This document shows, piece after piece, positions 1 through 12,260 of a stretch of DNA of 64,000 nucleotides. A program made the translations under genes and the position numbers. Origin of the DNA: Microvelia longipes. Its lineage: Eukaryota > Arthropoda > Insecta > Hemiptera > Veliidae. The notes beneath the pieces are model-generated. The model was not told where the DNA came from and did not search any database. It saw only the letters and a list, made by a program, of their open reading frames with translations. The stretch is from positions 25,728,467 to 25,792,466 of the forward strand of contig JACMZG010000008.1 of NCBI GenBank assembly GCA_018340805.1, given 5' to 3'. The first letter of the stretch is position 1; every line of letters starts with the position of its first letter.

Positions 1-153
1 CTTTCCCGGGCGCCTTTTTTTCAAAGCAATAATGTAAATATTTGGTAAGATACTTGGCTCTAAAAATTGAAAAAAATATAAAGAAAAACTAAAATCATAT
101 TTTCATCGTTTTATTTTTTTCCTTTTCTTAACATATTTTAGCAACTGGGAAAG

Positions 154-330
154 AAAATATTGTTTCAATAAAGAATAAATTTTATATTTTTCCTTTATCT
201 TTTCTTTTTAACTCTCCGTGGACATTTAACTCTAGATTAAAATGATGACTGACCAGCTCAAATATGCTCTTTGGTACGCTCAGCAAATATCGTCAAACTG
301 ATAATCTAGCTCTGGGACCTCATGTAGCCA
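154..330 (+). repeat. 177-bp direct repeat, copy 1
   Basis: This stretch matches 2029-2204 almost base for base, with one single-base length difference and a few substitutions. After the shared CTCATGTRGCCA the two copies diverge. It is non-coding. It appears to be a mobile or duplicated unit whose second copy lies inside a family A repeat upstream of the RTE LINE. Confidence 0.85.
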
Positions 331-640
331 AGGGGGTTTCTGCTCCTGTTCTACAGGGCGCGCGATGGCTTCTATGTGGCCATCGGAGTTTCGAGTTTCA
401 GTCTGTTTAAATCAGATATCTCCGGAGGCTTCCCTGTGGCCAAGGGAGTTTATAAACAAGAATGGATTTTCAACAGTTCATATATTTTTCTTAATCAAAA
501 TCATAATTCATATATTTTTCTTAACTTAAAATAATAATTATCAAATATTAAAAACTATAACTGTCATCTGTATTCATTTTTAACAGCCCCTTTACGATGC
601 AAAACTCTGAAGGCTTCCTTGTGGCCGCTTTTCGGCTATA
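318..640 (+). repeat. Degenerate repeats of a TGTGGCCAAGGGAGTTT motif
   Basis: The motif TGTRGCCAAGGGRGTTT or a variant occurs near 323, 374 and 435, with a shortened form near 619. Each is preceded by a GGCTTC-type word. It is a short, diverged, non-coding repeat. The GGCTTC...GGGAGTT pattern resembles the CTCGGCTTCG...GGGAGTTAA repeats at 22.75 kb and 56.05 kb. Confidence 0.5.
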
Positions 641-1962
641 TTTTTTGTTATTTTTTTCTCAAGAACATTGACCTAGAGTATAAGGAGTACTAGTTAAGCA
701 CTAGATAAAGAATTTTTAAAAATGAAATTATTTTCATTTTTAGCTGAAATAGGCTTAAAAACTATTAGGCTAAGGCTGAACTATTTTGTGTTAAAAAATG
801 TAAAGAAAAATATAATGTTTTGTATTGCTTAAATAAATAAACACGTTATCTTTCTTTCTCTCTCACTTTCTTATTTTGTTGCTTGATGCAAGAATACTTG
901 GCCATTTTACTATTTGTTTGCTATATTTGTAGAATTTGTATATCTATATGGTTTATGATTGTGCATAAATGTTTTTTTAATGTATATGTCATTAAAATAC
1001 AAGTTACGCGTATTCAGGTGTTGTTTAATGTTCAATTTGTCTACTGTAAGTTAAGCTTTTAAAATCTTAATTTTCTCTGGCCAAACAAAATTAAATTAGT
1101 TTGCTAATAATAGCTGCGTTCGATAGTGCTTTAATACCTCATATTGCTTTCCTATCTCCTGTAATATAAGAGGGAAGCACTATGAAATGAAAAAATGTGA
1201 TACCCCTTTTTCATCAAATAAATGTCCACTTAGTTTACTAGTTTCGTTCTTCCTAAAAAAAATCTAAAGCTGGCCAACATGAAACTATCATGTATATATC
1301 ATGTATATACTATCAACTATACCTTATATTTTAAACATATTTAAAAACACAAGCCGCTTCTTATTTAAACTTTAATATCTTAGTGATTGGGCTAGTTTAA
1401 TATAACACTGAAGTCTTTTTTTACTTAAAACATTAAAAAAACTAACACAAAAATTGGCTTTAGCTTACATTTTTTTAAAATAAAAGTTAACCTACTTTAC
1501 TTTAATTGCTTACTTTTAACGCCTGATCAGATGATTAACATTTAATAACATATAAATAAATACATAATTTATAAGTGCACGGAGGTCCCTAAACCAAATG
1601 TTTTTCTTGCCTGGCTTGCGTACATTTGCCCCAGAATTTTCATAACTTTTGCTAAATTCAAAGGAGAACTTTATTTCCCAATTAGTCAGCTTACTTTTAT
1701 TTATTGCGGAGCTTAATAAAGCTTAATAGCTTCACGAAATAAGTTTAACCATTATCAATATAACATTGAGAAACTAAAAATATAATGAATCTTGTAAAAG
1801 TAAATACCCCTTAATTTAAGTAAAGTATGTTAAACCAGAAAGACAAGAATGTAATACTATTCTTATCTACATCACCATTCTTGTTCAATGAATGACTTCC
1901 ATGGTCGTGGATCATTCTTTCAAATAAAATTGTGTACAGGGTGTTAGAGAAATTGTTTTTAC
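641..1962. other. AT-rich DNA, no gene seen
   Basis: No open frame of useful length, no RNA gene and no terminal-repeat structure was recognised. The sequence is AT-rich and unstructured at the level I can read. Confidence 0.6.
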
Positions 1963-2266
1963 CTTTTCGGATTTGCTACGCATATTCTTAATACTTCGGA
2001 CTCGCTTTGCTCGTCTTCAGACTAAGCAAAAATATTGTTTCAATAAAGAATAAATTTATATTTTTCCTTTATCTTTTCTTTTTAACTCTCCGTGGACATT
2101 TAACTCTAGATTAAAATGATGGCTGACCAGCTCAAATTTGCTCTTTGGTACGCTCAGCAAATATCGTCAAACTGATAATCTAGCTCTGGGACCTCATGTG
2201 GCCAGTAAGCTATTATTAGTGTCTCTCAATACTCTTTCTATATATCTATGGTATTAATGAAAATAG
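1963..2266 (+). repeat. Family A copy with a replaced interior
   Basis: The head (about 1965-2026) has the family A signature: TTTCGGATTTGCTACGC, then GGACTCGCTTTGCTCGTC. The tail (about 2225-2266) has the family A end signature, a CTATATATCTATGGTATTAATGA-type sequence. Between them lies the 177-bp unit also found at 154-330. The right 93 bp (2174-2266) recur at 5392-5485, on the far side of the RTE LINE. Confidence 0.65.
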
Positions 2267-2588
2267 AATAATAACCTAGAATAAATAAAACCAGGAAAAA
2301 TAAATTTAAGATACGATTCTGTTATCAGAAGTGAAAAAGGATGAACAATATCTTTATCCTCCACTTATCTTGGAACTAGTGCGCCAAAAGAAAACTGATT
2401 TTAAGAGAAAGGGAAAAAGACACGGCCTTAAATCATCTTTGCTTTTAAAGATTCAGATATCTTGGTTTAGAAATATTTAATTTATTTATTAGAAAAGATC
2501 CGCTTCAACTCGTAACAAATTTTGAAAGTAAAAGATAAAATAAAGGGCGCCAAATAACAACAGAATTTCAAATACAACTTCGAACCAG

Positions 2589-3160
2589 TTGTTTATGGCT
2601 GGAAATAATCCTAAACGAAAAAGAATAGAAGGTAACTCGGGAGAAATGGGAGAAATCGGAAAAATGTCACCAGATGAATTTATGAAAATGATGGACGATT
2701 TGATTGAGAAAAAAGGCCTTGCAAAATCGGCAGACTTGGCGCCATTAGCAACATCAATTTTAAAATTAGAAGAAGAGAACATTGAATTAAAGAAAAAAGT
2801 AGAAAATCTCACAAAAAAAGTTGAGAATCAAGAAAAAACTATAGCTAAAAAAGGAAATAATAGATGATTTGCAAAACATACAAAATAAAAATCAATCTAG
2901 TCAAATATTTGACTAGTAAAATAAGGAAAGAATAAGAAGGAAACAAAAAATAAAATCAACTATTAGAAGGGATCTATTAATAGTCGAAGGAACTGTGTTT
3001 GAATGGAAGGAAGAATTTGGAATTACACATCAGCATAAACAAGGAAAACACATAATTGAAGATATTACTAAAGTAGACCTGACAGAGGTGATTAGTGAAA
3101 TAATTAAAAAAGAAATAGAACTAAGAGAAAAGGAGGAGAAAGAAAGCGATGACCAATAGC
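2589..3160 (+). pseudogene. LINE (RTE-type) ORF1-like coiled-coil protein, broken
   Basis: An ATG at 2589 opens a 92-residue frame that is strongly charged, with a Lys/Glu heptad region over about residues 55-85 (LEEENIELKKKVENLTKKVE), typical of the coiled coils in LINE ORF1 proteins. The frame stops at 2867. Recognisable coding continues in another frame from about 2985 (…VEGTVFEWKEEFGITH…) to about 3158, so there is a frameshift plus stops. It lies just upstream of the endonuclease domain and reads in the same direction. It could bind element RNA by analogy with other LINEs. I see no RNA-binding or zinc-knuckle motif, so the role is inferred from position and the coiled coil. Confidence 0.6.
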
Positions 3161-3195
3161 AATCAAAGAAAGAAACGAATAATTCAGTCTACAAT

Positions 3196-3920
3196 ATATA
3201 CAGTTATAACTGCCGTTCACTAAGGGATAACAATAGACTTATGGAACTCATGGAAGAAATGAATAATTTAAATTGGGATCTGATTGGACTTTCGGAAATA
3301 AGAAGAGATAATGAGGGATGTATGATTTTAGAAAATGAAGAAAGATTTTATTTCAATGGTACAGGGTGTACAGGAGGCACAGGTATAATCGTAAACAAAT
3401 TTAAGAATAATATTGTTGCCTTCAAAACATACAGCCAAAGAATTTCCAAAATTATATTAAAACCTGATGGTAAGAGAAAAGGGAGAATCAAAATAATCCA
3501 AATTTATGCACCAACAAGTAACTCTAGCGAAGAAGAATTAGAATCATTTTACAATATGCTACAGCTAGCTATTGATGAAGATATTTGCAGAAATACAATT
3601 ATAATGGGAGACTGGAATGCAAAAATAGGCAAATGTGAAGGAGAAAAATAGTTGGGAACTTTGGGCTAGGAGAAAGAAATGAGAGAGGAAATAAGATGGC
3701 TACTTTTTAGAATCCAACAACATGTTTGTTATGAACACCTTTTTTGAAAAAAATGATGAGAGAAAATGGACGTGGCAGAGCCCTGACTGTCTTACTAAAA
3801 ATCAGATTGATTATTTAGTTTCAAATAAACCAGAAACAGTAAGTGATGTAGATATTGAAGAAAATATAGATACTGGCAGTGATCACAGAGCAATAAAAGG
3901 AATTATAAAAATAGAAAAGA
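3196..3920 (+). pseudogene. RTE-type LINE endonuclease domain (APE/EEP fold), broken
   Basis: From about 3199 the frame reads SYNCRSLRDNNRL, then an ATG at 3241 gives a 136-residue piece. The APE-like endonuclease signatures are in order: LNWDLIGLSEIRRDN (catalytic Glu), IIQIYAPTSNSSEEE, MGDWNAKIG (the GD.NA motif), then after a stop at 3649 and a frame change, KWTWQSP...IDYLVSN and GSDHRAI (the SDH motif) at about 3760-3895. In an intact element this enzyme nicks the target DNA to prime reverse transcription. The internal stop and frameshift mean it is not functional as one protein. Spacing and motif wording fit the RTE/BovB clade better than jockey or CR1. Confidence 0.85.
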
Positions 3921-5360
3921 AAAGAAAATACAAGGAACGAGAAAGCAAAGCTAAAGTTAAAGATATAGAGCTAGAAGAATATGGGTACACGGAAGTGTTA
4001 ACAGAAAATCTAAAGAAAAAGAGCACTTCTAACATGAACAGTGATATAGATATTATGGAAGAGCATATAAGTAATTGTATCAAAATGAGTACAGAGAAAA
4101 TTATGATGCATAAGAAAAACAATATTCACAAAAAAAAACTTCCTGATAATATAAAAAAGCTAATGAAAAAGAGAAGAATTTTGAAGAAAAGTCAGAAAAA
4201 TAAAGAATATAATGATATAAGTAAGTCAATAAGAACAAAAATTAAGGACTGGAAAAATACAAATGATATTGAGGAAATCAAAAGTGCTATACAAAATGGA
4301 ACGAGCTTAAAAAAATGTATGAAATCCCAACAAGCTGGACAATATTTAATGGCAGCAATAAAGAATAAAGATGGAGAAATCAAGCAAGAGGAAGAAAAAT
4401 ACTAGATGTGATATATCAATATTATACTGAATTATACTCAAGAAACAAACAAGATGAAGATAATGAAAAAAACAAAAAAATGTGCTAGAAGCAAAAACAG
4501 AGAATATAAAAGAAATATTAATGTCTGAAGTAGAATTTGCCATCAGAAACTTAAAGTCAGGTAAAGCAGGTGGAGTTGACCAAATTGTTATGAACAAATA
4601 AAAAAAGGAGGAGCAAATTAAGGAAAGAACTATGCATTTTGTTAACGAATGTTTAAAAAAAGAAGAATACCGCACACATGGTTAAAATCAAAATTAATAC
4701 TGTTATTTAAAAAAGGAGACAAGCAGAATATAACAAACTACAGACCAATAAACCTTCTTTCAGTAATTTATAAAGTATTTATGGCAATTATAACCAAAAG
4801 AATATCAAACTGTTTAGAATTTAATGTACCACACGATCAAGTTGGCTTTAAAAAGAATTTCTCCACCTGTGATGCCATCCTTGTAGCTCAGCAGTTAATA
4901 TCGAAAGCAAATGAGTACAATTTTCCTCTTTTCTTTATCTTTGTGGATTTTGAAAAAGCTTATGATAGCATTTATACAGAAATAATAGAGAAAACATTAA
5001 AAAATCTTTGTAGAGGAAGAATATCGAGATATTATTAAGTTCATTTACCAAAATGCAGAAATGGAGATTAGCAGAGGAAGCAAGAAGAGAAGTATAAAGC
5101 TAAATAGAGGGCTCAGACAAGGGGACATTCCTTCTGCAAAAATTTTTTGTACAGTCCTAGAAGAAGTATTTAAAAATGTGGATTGGAGTAAATATGGAAT
5201 ATGTATCAATGGTGAGCTACTTAACAAGCTTAAGTTTGCAGATGACATCCTTCTAATCGGAAAATCAACCACAGAAATAAGAAATATGATCTTAGATTTA
5301 ATTAGAGAAGCAAAAAAAATTGGTCTTACTATTAACCTCGCAAAAACAAAAATTATATGA
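3722..5360 (+). pseudogene. RTE-type LINE reverse transcriptase, frameshifted and truncated at the 3' end
   Basis: After the endonuclease comes a lysine-rich linker (3920-4405), then fragments of reverse transcriptase. KSGKAGGVDQI is at about 4555, LLFKKGDKQNITNYRPINLL at about 4699, FVDFEKAYDS (first catalytic Asp) at about 4943, RGLRQGD at about 5108, and LKFADDILLIGK (the FADD box) at about 5229. NLAKTKII follows, then a stop at 5358. The RGLRQGD...FADD wording with FKNVDWSKYGICINGE between is typical of RTE elements. An RTE polymerase normally runs well beyond this point, so the 3' part of the ORF is missing. At least three frame changes or stops are visible. This is a dead copy. Confidence 0.87.
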
Positions 5361-5391
5361 AAACTAACACTACGGATCAAAGCATTATTAA

Positions 5392-5485
5392 GATAATCTA
5401 GCTCTGGGACCTCATGTGGCCAGTAAGCTAATTATTAGTGTTTCTCAATACTCTTTCTATATATCTATGGTATTAATGAAAATAG
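5392..5485 (+). repeat. 93-bp direct repeat closing the LINE
   Basis: This matches 2174-2266 with one extra base and few substitutions, and the two copies bracket the whole LINE body. It is far longer than an ordinary LINE target-site duplication. It ends in the family A tail signature (CTATATATCTATGGTATTAATG). Confidence 0.8.
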
Positions 5486-6710
5486 TAAAAATAGTGTTAA
5501 CGAGAATCAAGAAATCTAAAAATTCACTGATTTCAATTTTCTATGACTTGGTATTGAATTAAAAATCAGAAGCCATCGGCCTTTTTATTTCCTGGCATTC
5601 GGTCTTTTTTCCTAGCCGCTTAATTTTTTTAGCGAATTTTCAGAAGCAAAATGAGCTAGAGGAAGGGCTTTTTTCATAGAACCACTGCGCGTCTATGCAA
5701 AAAATATTTTCCTTGCTTTCAGTAGAGCATATTGTTTCAAATTTAGATTCGTATTAATCTCTTATATAATTTGTTACATCGCAAATATTTGAAATATGCG
5801 AGGAAAAGGATTAAAGGTTGAACATTGATTGGACTTCTGGTATATACAGTACGTGAGTTGAGTTTAATTCCTTTCTTCCCAAAAAAATTTCTGTGTAGGG
5901 ATTTTTTTAATTTCCTTAATTTTTTTACTCTCTTTTTATTTTTTTTATTTTTCAGCGAAATTCCTTTTCCTTTTCTACCTCGTATATAAAAGAACATAGC
6001 ATTTAGTTCTTGACAGCAGCCGATAAACCCCTGCAGTAAGGGTAAATAAATGATATACAGAAAAATTTTATAATTTGTGATAACAAAAATTCCATCTCTT
6101 CTCTACTTATTTTCTGGCGCAGTGAGTTAATTCCCGTTGAGCTTAAAAAATAAAAAAAACTCCAGCATGACTTCTTCTCAACCTTCATTCATGACACTCA
6201 TCTCATTGTTATGATAAATAAGTGTTTTTTAAACAAATTCGGAACAATATTTTTTTTGCACCAATAATATCATTATGTTATTTCTTTGATAAAAGAATTG
6301 TCATTTTCCGATTAAAATTCAATAATAAGGGCTAAAAGAAATGAGGTATTTAGCACACTAAATTATTTTATGCAATTGCAATTAAGTGCATTTGAATATC
6401 CTTGTGTGCTTTGGTAGGCTTTAGCACGTATTAAATTACTCTATTATTCTGGACGCGTGTGAAGTCTAGTGCATGAAAAGTTGTGGGCTGTCTCTCCATT
6501 ATGACAAGCTTGTTGTTATTTCCATTGAATAAGTTTTAATTCTTTTAAATAAGATTTCGGCACAGCAGAGGGCAGCAGTTTGCTTCTTATTAAACGCACT
6601 GTATTGATTTTAGCAAATAATCAAAGACAAATTGAGCGTACGAGGTTAGGATCATGGAGGGAGGTAGGGGTGGGGTTGGATTTTTGGAATAGGGGGACTC
6701 ACTGACCAAG
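5486..6710. other. AT-rich DNA, no gene seen
   Basis: Short chance frames occur on the minus strand around 5743-6188, but they show no recognisable domain and are low in complexity. I see no structured element here. Confidence 0.55.
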
Positions 6711-6725
6711 AATATGTATATAATG

Positions 6726-6797
<72 letters not shown>

Positions 6798-6824
6798 TAT
6801 ATTATATATATATATATATATGTG

Positions 6825-6857
<33 letters not shown>

Positions 6858-6885
6858 TGTGTATGTATATATAAGTATGTGTATG
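6710..6885. repeat. Compound microsatellite (CA)n(TA)n(TG)n
   Basis: A (AC)n run, a long (AT)n run interrupted by TTATATTATATTA, then a (TG)n run. The outer CA and TG tracts are complementary, so the locus can fold back as a long hairpin. Confidence 0.95.
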
Positions 6886-7110
6886 TATGTACGAGATTTT
6901 TGTTCCTAGACGTTTTTATGAGACACGATAACTTTCGAACAATTTTTTAGATTGAAATCAAATTTGGTACAAATATCAAACTTGTTAATGTCCCGAACCC
7001 TATTATTTATATAAAAATGTGTAACGTCGTTATCCCACAATAATGACTCCACATAATCTGATACCTCCCATTGTTGTTACTCTCTACAACCTATTTCAAC
7101 TCAACCTTTT
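6886..7110 (-). repeat. Possible diverged family A fragment, minus orientation
   Basis: Contains TTGAAATCAAATTTGGTACA and AACGTCGTTATCCCACAATAATGACTC. The second is the family A 'gtgacgtcattaacccacaataatgactc' segment in minus orientation. The rest is too diverged to align by eye. Confidence 0.4.
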
Positions 7111-7582
7111 ACAACTAGTTTATTACCGTGAACCGTTATACTGCTAATAAAATTATTGATTGTTCGATTAAATGTATTAAATATAAGACAATACAATGTC
7201 CTCTATATACATTTATCAAACTGTATCATAAAAATACTTTAAAATAAAATGGAACGTGCTTAGCAAGACAAGATAAGTTTCAAGTACCAACAGCTTCTGC
7301 AATATACCGTATTATCTGAGCTAAAAGGTTAATGAGCTGAAAGTAAACGTTTTGTCGATATTTATTAGCCTGAAGCGTTCTTGTAGCAAATTTTCTCTTT
7401 TAAATCTTTTCTAAGCCTTTAAATCAGCAGTTTTTAAATCCTGAAAATATAGCGCCCTTTTTGTCGCTGATAAAGCAAATATTATATCAAATAATGTTAT
7501 TTTGTAAATTTATGTTGGAATCAGATTGCCTTCCAAGCAAACATTTTATTAATTTCTTTTTATAGTAAACCATACGTTTTTA

Positions 7583-8235
7583 CTTTTCCTCATATATACT
7601 GTACATATATAGCAAAAGTTGTATGATTTAATAAAAAAAATCGAAACAGGGATATCACCGGAATCATCCGTTTTAGGTATTTTTAAGGCCTCCTTAGTGG
7701 TTTTCACAAATTGTGTGTGTGTCTGTTATCATTGTAGCTTTCAGTGCATTTATGCCAGAGAGTTGAGATTTAAAAAAAATCAGTCTATTGGTGAAGTTCT
7801 GTTGTAAGCAAAATTTTGTTTTATAATGTTATTATCCCGCAATAATGACTCAGCAATTTAGAAAATTATAAAACATGAAATATAATGCCATCGTATGTGT
7901 TACACATGTAGCCATGTATAAGACTAATATATGTGTCAAGTTTCATTTCATTACTTGCCCAAGTTCAATTTTTATCATATAACTTGTTAAATCGGAAAAT
8001 AAACCAATTGAGTTGAAATTTGGTACAAGTATATACCCTTACGCCATAAATAAGTGCCCCAAGTTTCGTTTTAATACGACAAGTATATCTATGGTTTTCG
8101 TTAGATCATAAAAGTTAAACAATATTGAGCGTTGTCAGTGCTGTATGGGTTACCGCTAAGAATTAAACGGATGTATCTGCTATGTGAGGACGAGCGAAGC
8201 GAGTCCAAAAAAGTGTTGTAGTGTAAATTCAACGA
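7583..8235 (-). repeat. Family A repeat, near full-length, minus strand
   Basis: Read on the plus strand, it begins with the reverse of the family end (TTTTCCTCATATATACTGTA). It passes through the GAAACAGGGATATCACC, GTGTGTGTGTCTGTTATCAT, TTATCCCGCAATAATGACTC and TTGAAATTTGGTACAAGTAT segments, and ends with the head signature GGACGAGCGAAGCGAGTCC at about 8187. It has no coding capacity. Segment order matches the other copies, so it is one of the best references for the family's structure. Confidence 0.85.
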
Positions 8236-8510
8236 CTTGTATATTCTGAGGACGATCAATTTGAAATTTGGCACGCATGTTGCCATATATAAGACTAAAA
8301 TACGTGCTGAATTTCATCACGTTATCAGCATTAGTTGATGTTTTATCAAATGACTGGTATACTTTTTTCGAAAAATCGGAAAATAATCTAATCGATTTGA
8401 AATTTTTTTTTATTACCTTTACGTAATACATAAGTACAATACGTTTCGTTTGAATACGATAAGTAAATCTATAATTCTTGTTGGATCATAGAATTTGTTG
8501 TTGTTTATTT
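8236..8510 (-). repeat. Second partial family A copy, minus strand
   Basis: Repeats the internal part of the preceding copy: TTGAAATTTGGCACGCATGT, TATATAAGACTAA, the AAAATCGGAAAATAATCTAATCG segment and TACGATAAGTAAATCTAT. It follows the previous copy directly in the same orientation, so it looks like a partial tandem duplication. Confidence 0.7.
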
Positions 8511-11500
8511 CGAATTTAATGTCCGTAACTTAATATGAGAACTTCTATTGTATTGGGTGCTTAAATTTTATTTTATTTTGTGGTGTTTTGAAGTGGTGAT
8601 GGTGAGTGGTGATGAAGGTGATGAAAGGAGGTGTGGTTATATTCTTTCCTGACTTGATGGTTGCTTCTGGGTGATTTTGTTTGAATGATGGTGTGTTGTT
8701 TCTTGAGTGTTGAGCAATGTGTTTCTTGAGGTGTTGAGGCACTAATGAAATTTTATTAATTTTAATTAAATTAGAAGTGAATAGGTTATTGATTTTAAAA
8801 TTTAAAAAGTCCATATAAAAAACACAGGGGTTTGTTTTAAGTTTTTGCTCTTTACTAAAATCCTTTTTAATTGAATAAAAGGGAGAATAGTTAAAAGAGT
8901 AGGAAATTACTTAATTTTGCCAAAAGGATTTGATTGTTCAAATAAAAGCAAATTGGTTTGATGGCACTATTTTACTCTAAAGGTAGATAATTTTATTTAA
9001 AATTATTGTTATGATTCTTTTTGAAGAGAAAAAAAATATATAAATTTTGCAGGATGTAAGAGAAAGTAAGTATTACTATTTAGTTTAGTTAAGCAGCATC
9101 CGAGGTGGTCTGGATGAGGAAAGGGACCTAATTAACTCAATATGATTCAATGAAAGAAAAAAAAGATTTTATGTTCCTGAAAATAATGTTAAATAATTTT
9201 CTTGTGTTTTAGGTAAATATTTGGTGTTCTCTGTGTTTTCTCTGGAGTAAGTAGAAACAAAACTATTTTTCTATGAATCAGACAGTGCTTTCTTTGTTGC
9301 TCTGGTTTTCGGTTTATGCTATATACTCACATAATTTCGCTATCGAAACCCATATTATGTCGAAAGTTTAGTTTAGTGACAGTTACTAGTTTTAGAATTT
9401 GTGTTATTTACCTCAGTTTTGTTTGGTAGTAAGCCCTTTAGAGAGATCCGTAATTGGATACCCGATCCGCCGTGACTCTTGACAACACAGGGAACTATGC
9501 ATAGAAGACCTGCTAGCCCAGGGTTCCCTACTTCGTTAATAGATGGACTGTATAATGTAATAATAGTAATAAGACAAGATAAATTTGCGGTAAGCGAAAG
9601 CACATGCATATATTAATACAAAATATGATAATAACTAATGTTAGACAACTACTACTATCTATGCTTAGAGTAAATACAAAAGCGTTATTTGTTTCAAATA
9701 ATGAATGATGACACATAAAATATTATAGAGGAATTGGGATAAAGATGGGTTAGTTGCAGAATTATAGCACAAATTTATATAGAGATAAAGGCGTAAATAG
9801 TATATGTATAAACAAACAAAAAATATAATAAACATTACCATAACCAAGGTGGGTGTGGGTAAAAACAGGTAGGATTACAAATTTTCTTACATCTACTACT
9901 CCTTTCTTCAACACAACTCTTCCAGACTTGTAGGCTGGAAGTGCATAGGCAAAATTACAATTATAGCAAGCAATACAATAATTATTGTCTTCATAATAAT
10001 TATATACAATATGTATATTATTTACTATAATATAAAGGAAAATAGAGGGTGTAACCTCGCCAAAGCTTAGGGGTATTTATATTTACAATTTTCTGTGTAT
10101 TCTGTTTCCATGTTCCATGTAGCCCGGAATCCAAACCGACAAGAGTAATTATAGCAGACAGAGGTGATCATATTTAGATCGGTTGTCGCTGCTCTCAAGG
10201 AGAACTAACGTTCTCTTGAGAATAGTGAATTTCACTGTATTCTTGAACGAAAACACAGTACTCACATAACGTCGTCCATCCGAACTCAATCTTTATAAAC
10301 AATAACAGTTTTAAATAATAAAATAAATGAAAATTAAACTGTGAAACCACTTGTTGCATTATCGAATTTTCTATCACTCCAAGAGTGGGGAATTCTTTAC
10401 GTTCGTCTTGATATTCCGTTTCGCTATAAGCGCTAACTTACGATATTGCAGCACAGTGCGCTCTGTAGTTATCTTACGACTCTTAAAATGTACCCGATTT
10501 ATATCCAAAATTTCAAAACTAATAACTACATACAAAGTTAAAAACTAAATATAATACACAAATAGACGGTCATACCATTCCGCCTATCTTAAATTTATTC
10601 AGTAAATTAAACAATAAACAAATCTACTTAGCAAAAACAACATGCAAAGACTAACCAAAAAAATGGGCTAGGAAGATCTCTGATAAACTGGACTGAATAA
10701 TCAGGGCCGTAACTAAAGTAATTTAGCTTTGGCAAAAGAGCGTCTTAAAAGAAAAATAATCGAGACGCAAAAGAGCGTCTCGAAAATAATTTTGTCTCTT
10801 TGACTAAATAATTTATGACTTATCGGCAAGTGCCTTCTAAAAAGTGCAGGATTAAGGCAAACTGTAATAAATCGAAATAACCTTTAACTCAGCTAAGAGC
10901 ACTTTTTATATAACTGTGTGCTTAAAAAGCTTTCAATACTCCTATAATTTATCATTTTGAGTGGACAATGTTTCATGTCTTTTTCACTGACCTCATCCTA
11001 CAACAAGAATTGGTTGAAATGCTCTTTACAAAACCTAATTTAAGCTTTAAGTTGTCACCAGTTATTGCTAGAACATGAAACTTTACTATCCCCACGTAGA
11101 AAGTAGTAGCTGTAGACACTTTGTTATGTTGTTACCAAATTTAACCGTATCATGCCTTTATTGCATGGAAAAGGCATAAAAATATTATATTTTTAACTAA
11201 AAGACTAAGTATGAAGGCAGGCAAGACAACGATAGGTTGATTCCACCCAATTTATGGATGGTACCGTCTTGTGATTATATCTTTCTCCCACCTGACCCTG
11301 AACTACATTGACAACAGAGCACTCATATTTTTTATGCTCTGCTATGTAATCAAGAGTTAGTTTCAACATACTATTGATTTGAAAGAAGGATTTAAGCACT
11401 TCACACGTGGAAACAAGCCATAGTGCAAACTACAGGGAGACTATGAGTACCGAGAGTTGAGCGCATTCGTTCTGAACGCTGACCAATAGTGACTTTCGAA

Positions 11501-11940
11501 GAATTTCATTCGTTTGAAATTAGTACGGAACAAAAATGCATCCGATTGCAAACTGTTTACGAAACCCGAATTAGTCGATTTTATGAGTATATGAATTTCG
11601 AAAATCATTTTCAACAGCTAAAAAAACATTTAGCAAAAGATCTTTTTTTAACGTATTTTATTGATTAATACAACAACAATTATGATTGTTACATGTATTA
11701 GAGTTAAATGGTTATAGTGGGTTGAGAGACCTGATATAGAAACAATCCAGTGATCGCACTCTGGCGGGAGTTCTTAAATGTAGTAAAAATATAGTGGTAA
11801 ATAGATATAAATAAATTGTAAAGGAAAAATAATAATACTAATAATTAAGAAATAGTTAAATGAAATAATAATATTACTAATATATAAAATGAAAGATAAG
11901 ATAGGAACCTTGAAAAGAAGGAAGAAGAAGTAAAAAGATA
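8511..11940. other. AT-rich intergenic DNA with scattered small hairpins
   Basis: No gene recognised. Short open frames on the minus strand (8545-8814, 9373-9847) are low in complexity and match no family I know. Contents worth noting are an imperfect hairpin at 10194-10220 and a clean 8-bp hairpin at 10761-10782, listed separately. Confidence 0.5.
10732..10782. repeat. Short direct repeat plus hairpin (GCAAAAGAGCGTCT)
   Basis: GCAAAAGAGCGTCT occurs at 10732-10745 and again at 10767-10780. The second copy is part of a perfect hairpin: CGAGACGC (10761-10768), a 6-base loop, then GCGTCTCG (10775-10782). It is not followed by a T-run that would make it a terminator. The function is unknown. Confidence 0.7.
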
Positions 11941-11943
11941 ATA

Positions 11944-12260
11944 TAATAATAATAATAAAACCTAATGAGCCAGCAGCATCTGATAGGTAAGGTCTAAATG
12001 GCATTTTATAGCCATATAGAATTATTATAGAATTATAAACAACCTCCCCTTCAGGGGAGGTCGTATTATAGCGGGTTTAATAGATCTCTGGGCCACTGCC
12101 GCCTCAGACGTCTGACAAGATTGTCCGAAAAGGTTTGAGAGGAAAGGAGTTGTACTAGAGGATTGGGATGATCGATAAGGGATTAAGCAATGATCAATTC
12201 GCACAATTACCTTTCGAATAACTTTTCTCTGCAACATGGGGTATTTTGCGTAATGCATTT
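11944..12260 (-). pseudogene. Jockey-like LINE 3' end: RT C-terminal tail plus 3' UTR
   Basis: On the minus strand the frame HPNPLVQLLSSQTFSDNLV, then RRLRRQWPRDLLNPL, stops at 12066-12068. This is the extreme C-terminal tail seen in jockey-type LINE polymerases. Upstream coding (12160-12258) is in a different frame, so there is a frameshift. Downstream (minus sense) is a short 3' UTR containing the GGGGAGG hairpin. It ends in an (ATT)n/(TTA)n tail at about 11944-11960, as expected for a 5'-truncated LINE insertion. A related tail with a TGG-to-TGA change occurs at about 39560-39590. Confidence 0.75.
12043..12060. other. Hairpin in the LINE 3' UTR
   Basis: CCTCCCC (12043-12049), a 4-base loop, then GGGGAGG. 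It sits just after the LINE stop codon in minus sense, where some LINEs carry a structured 3' end read by their reverse transcriptase. The role is inferred. Confidence 0.7.

Noticed and set aside
10761..10782. Hairpin as a Rho-independent terminator
   Set aside because: There is no following T-run, and the setting is not prokaryotic. The same reasoning was applied to the hairpins at 22412, 32185, 43732 and 57366.
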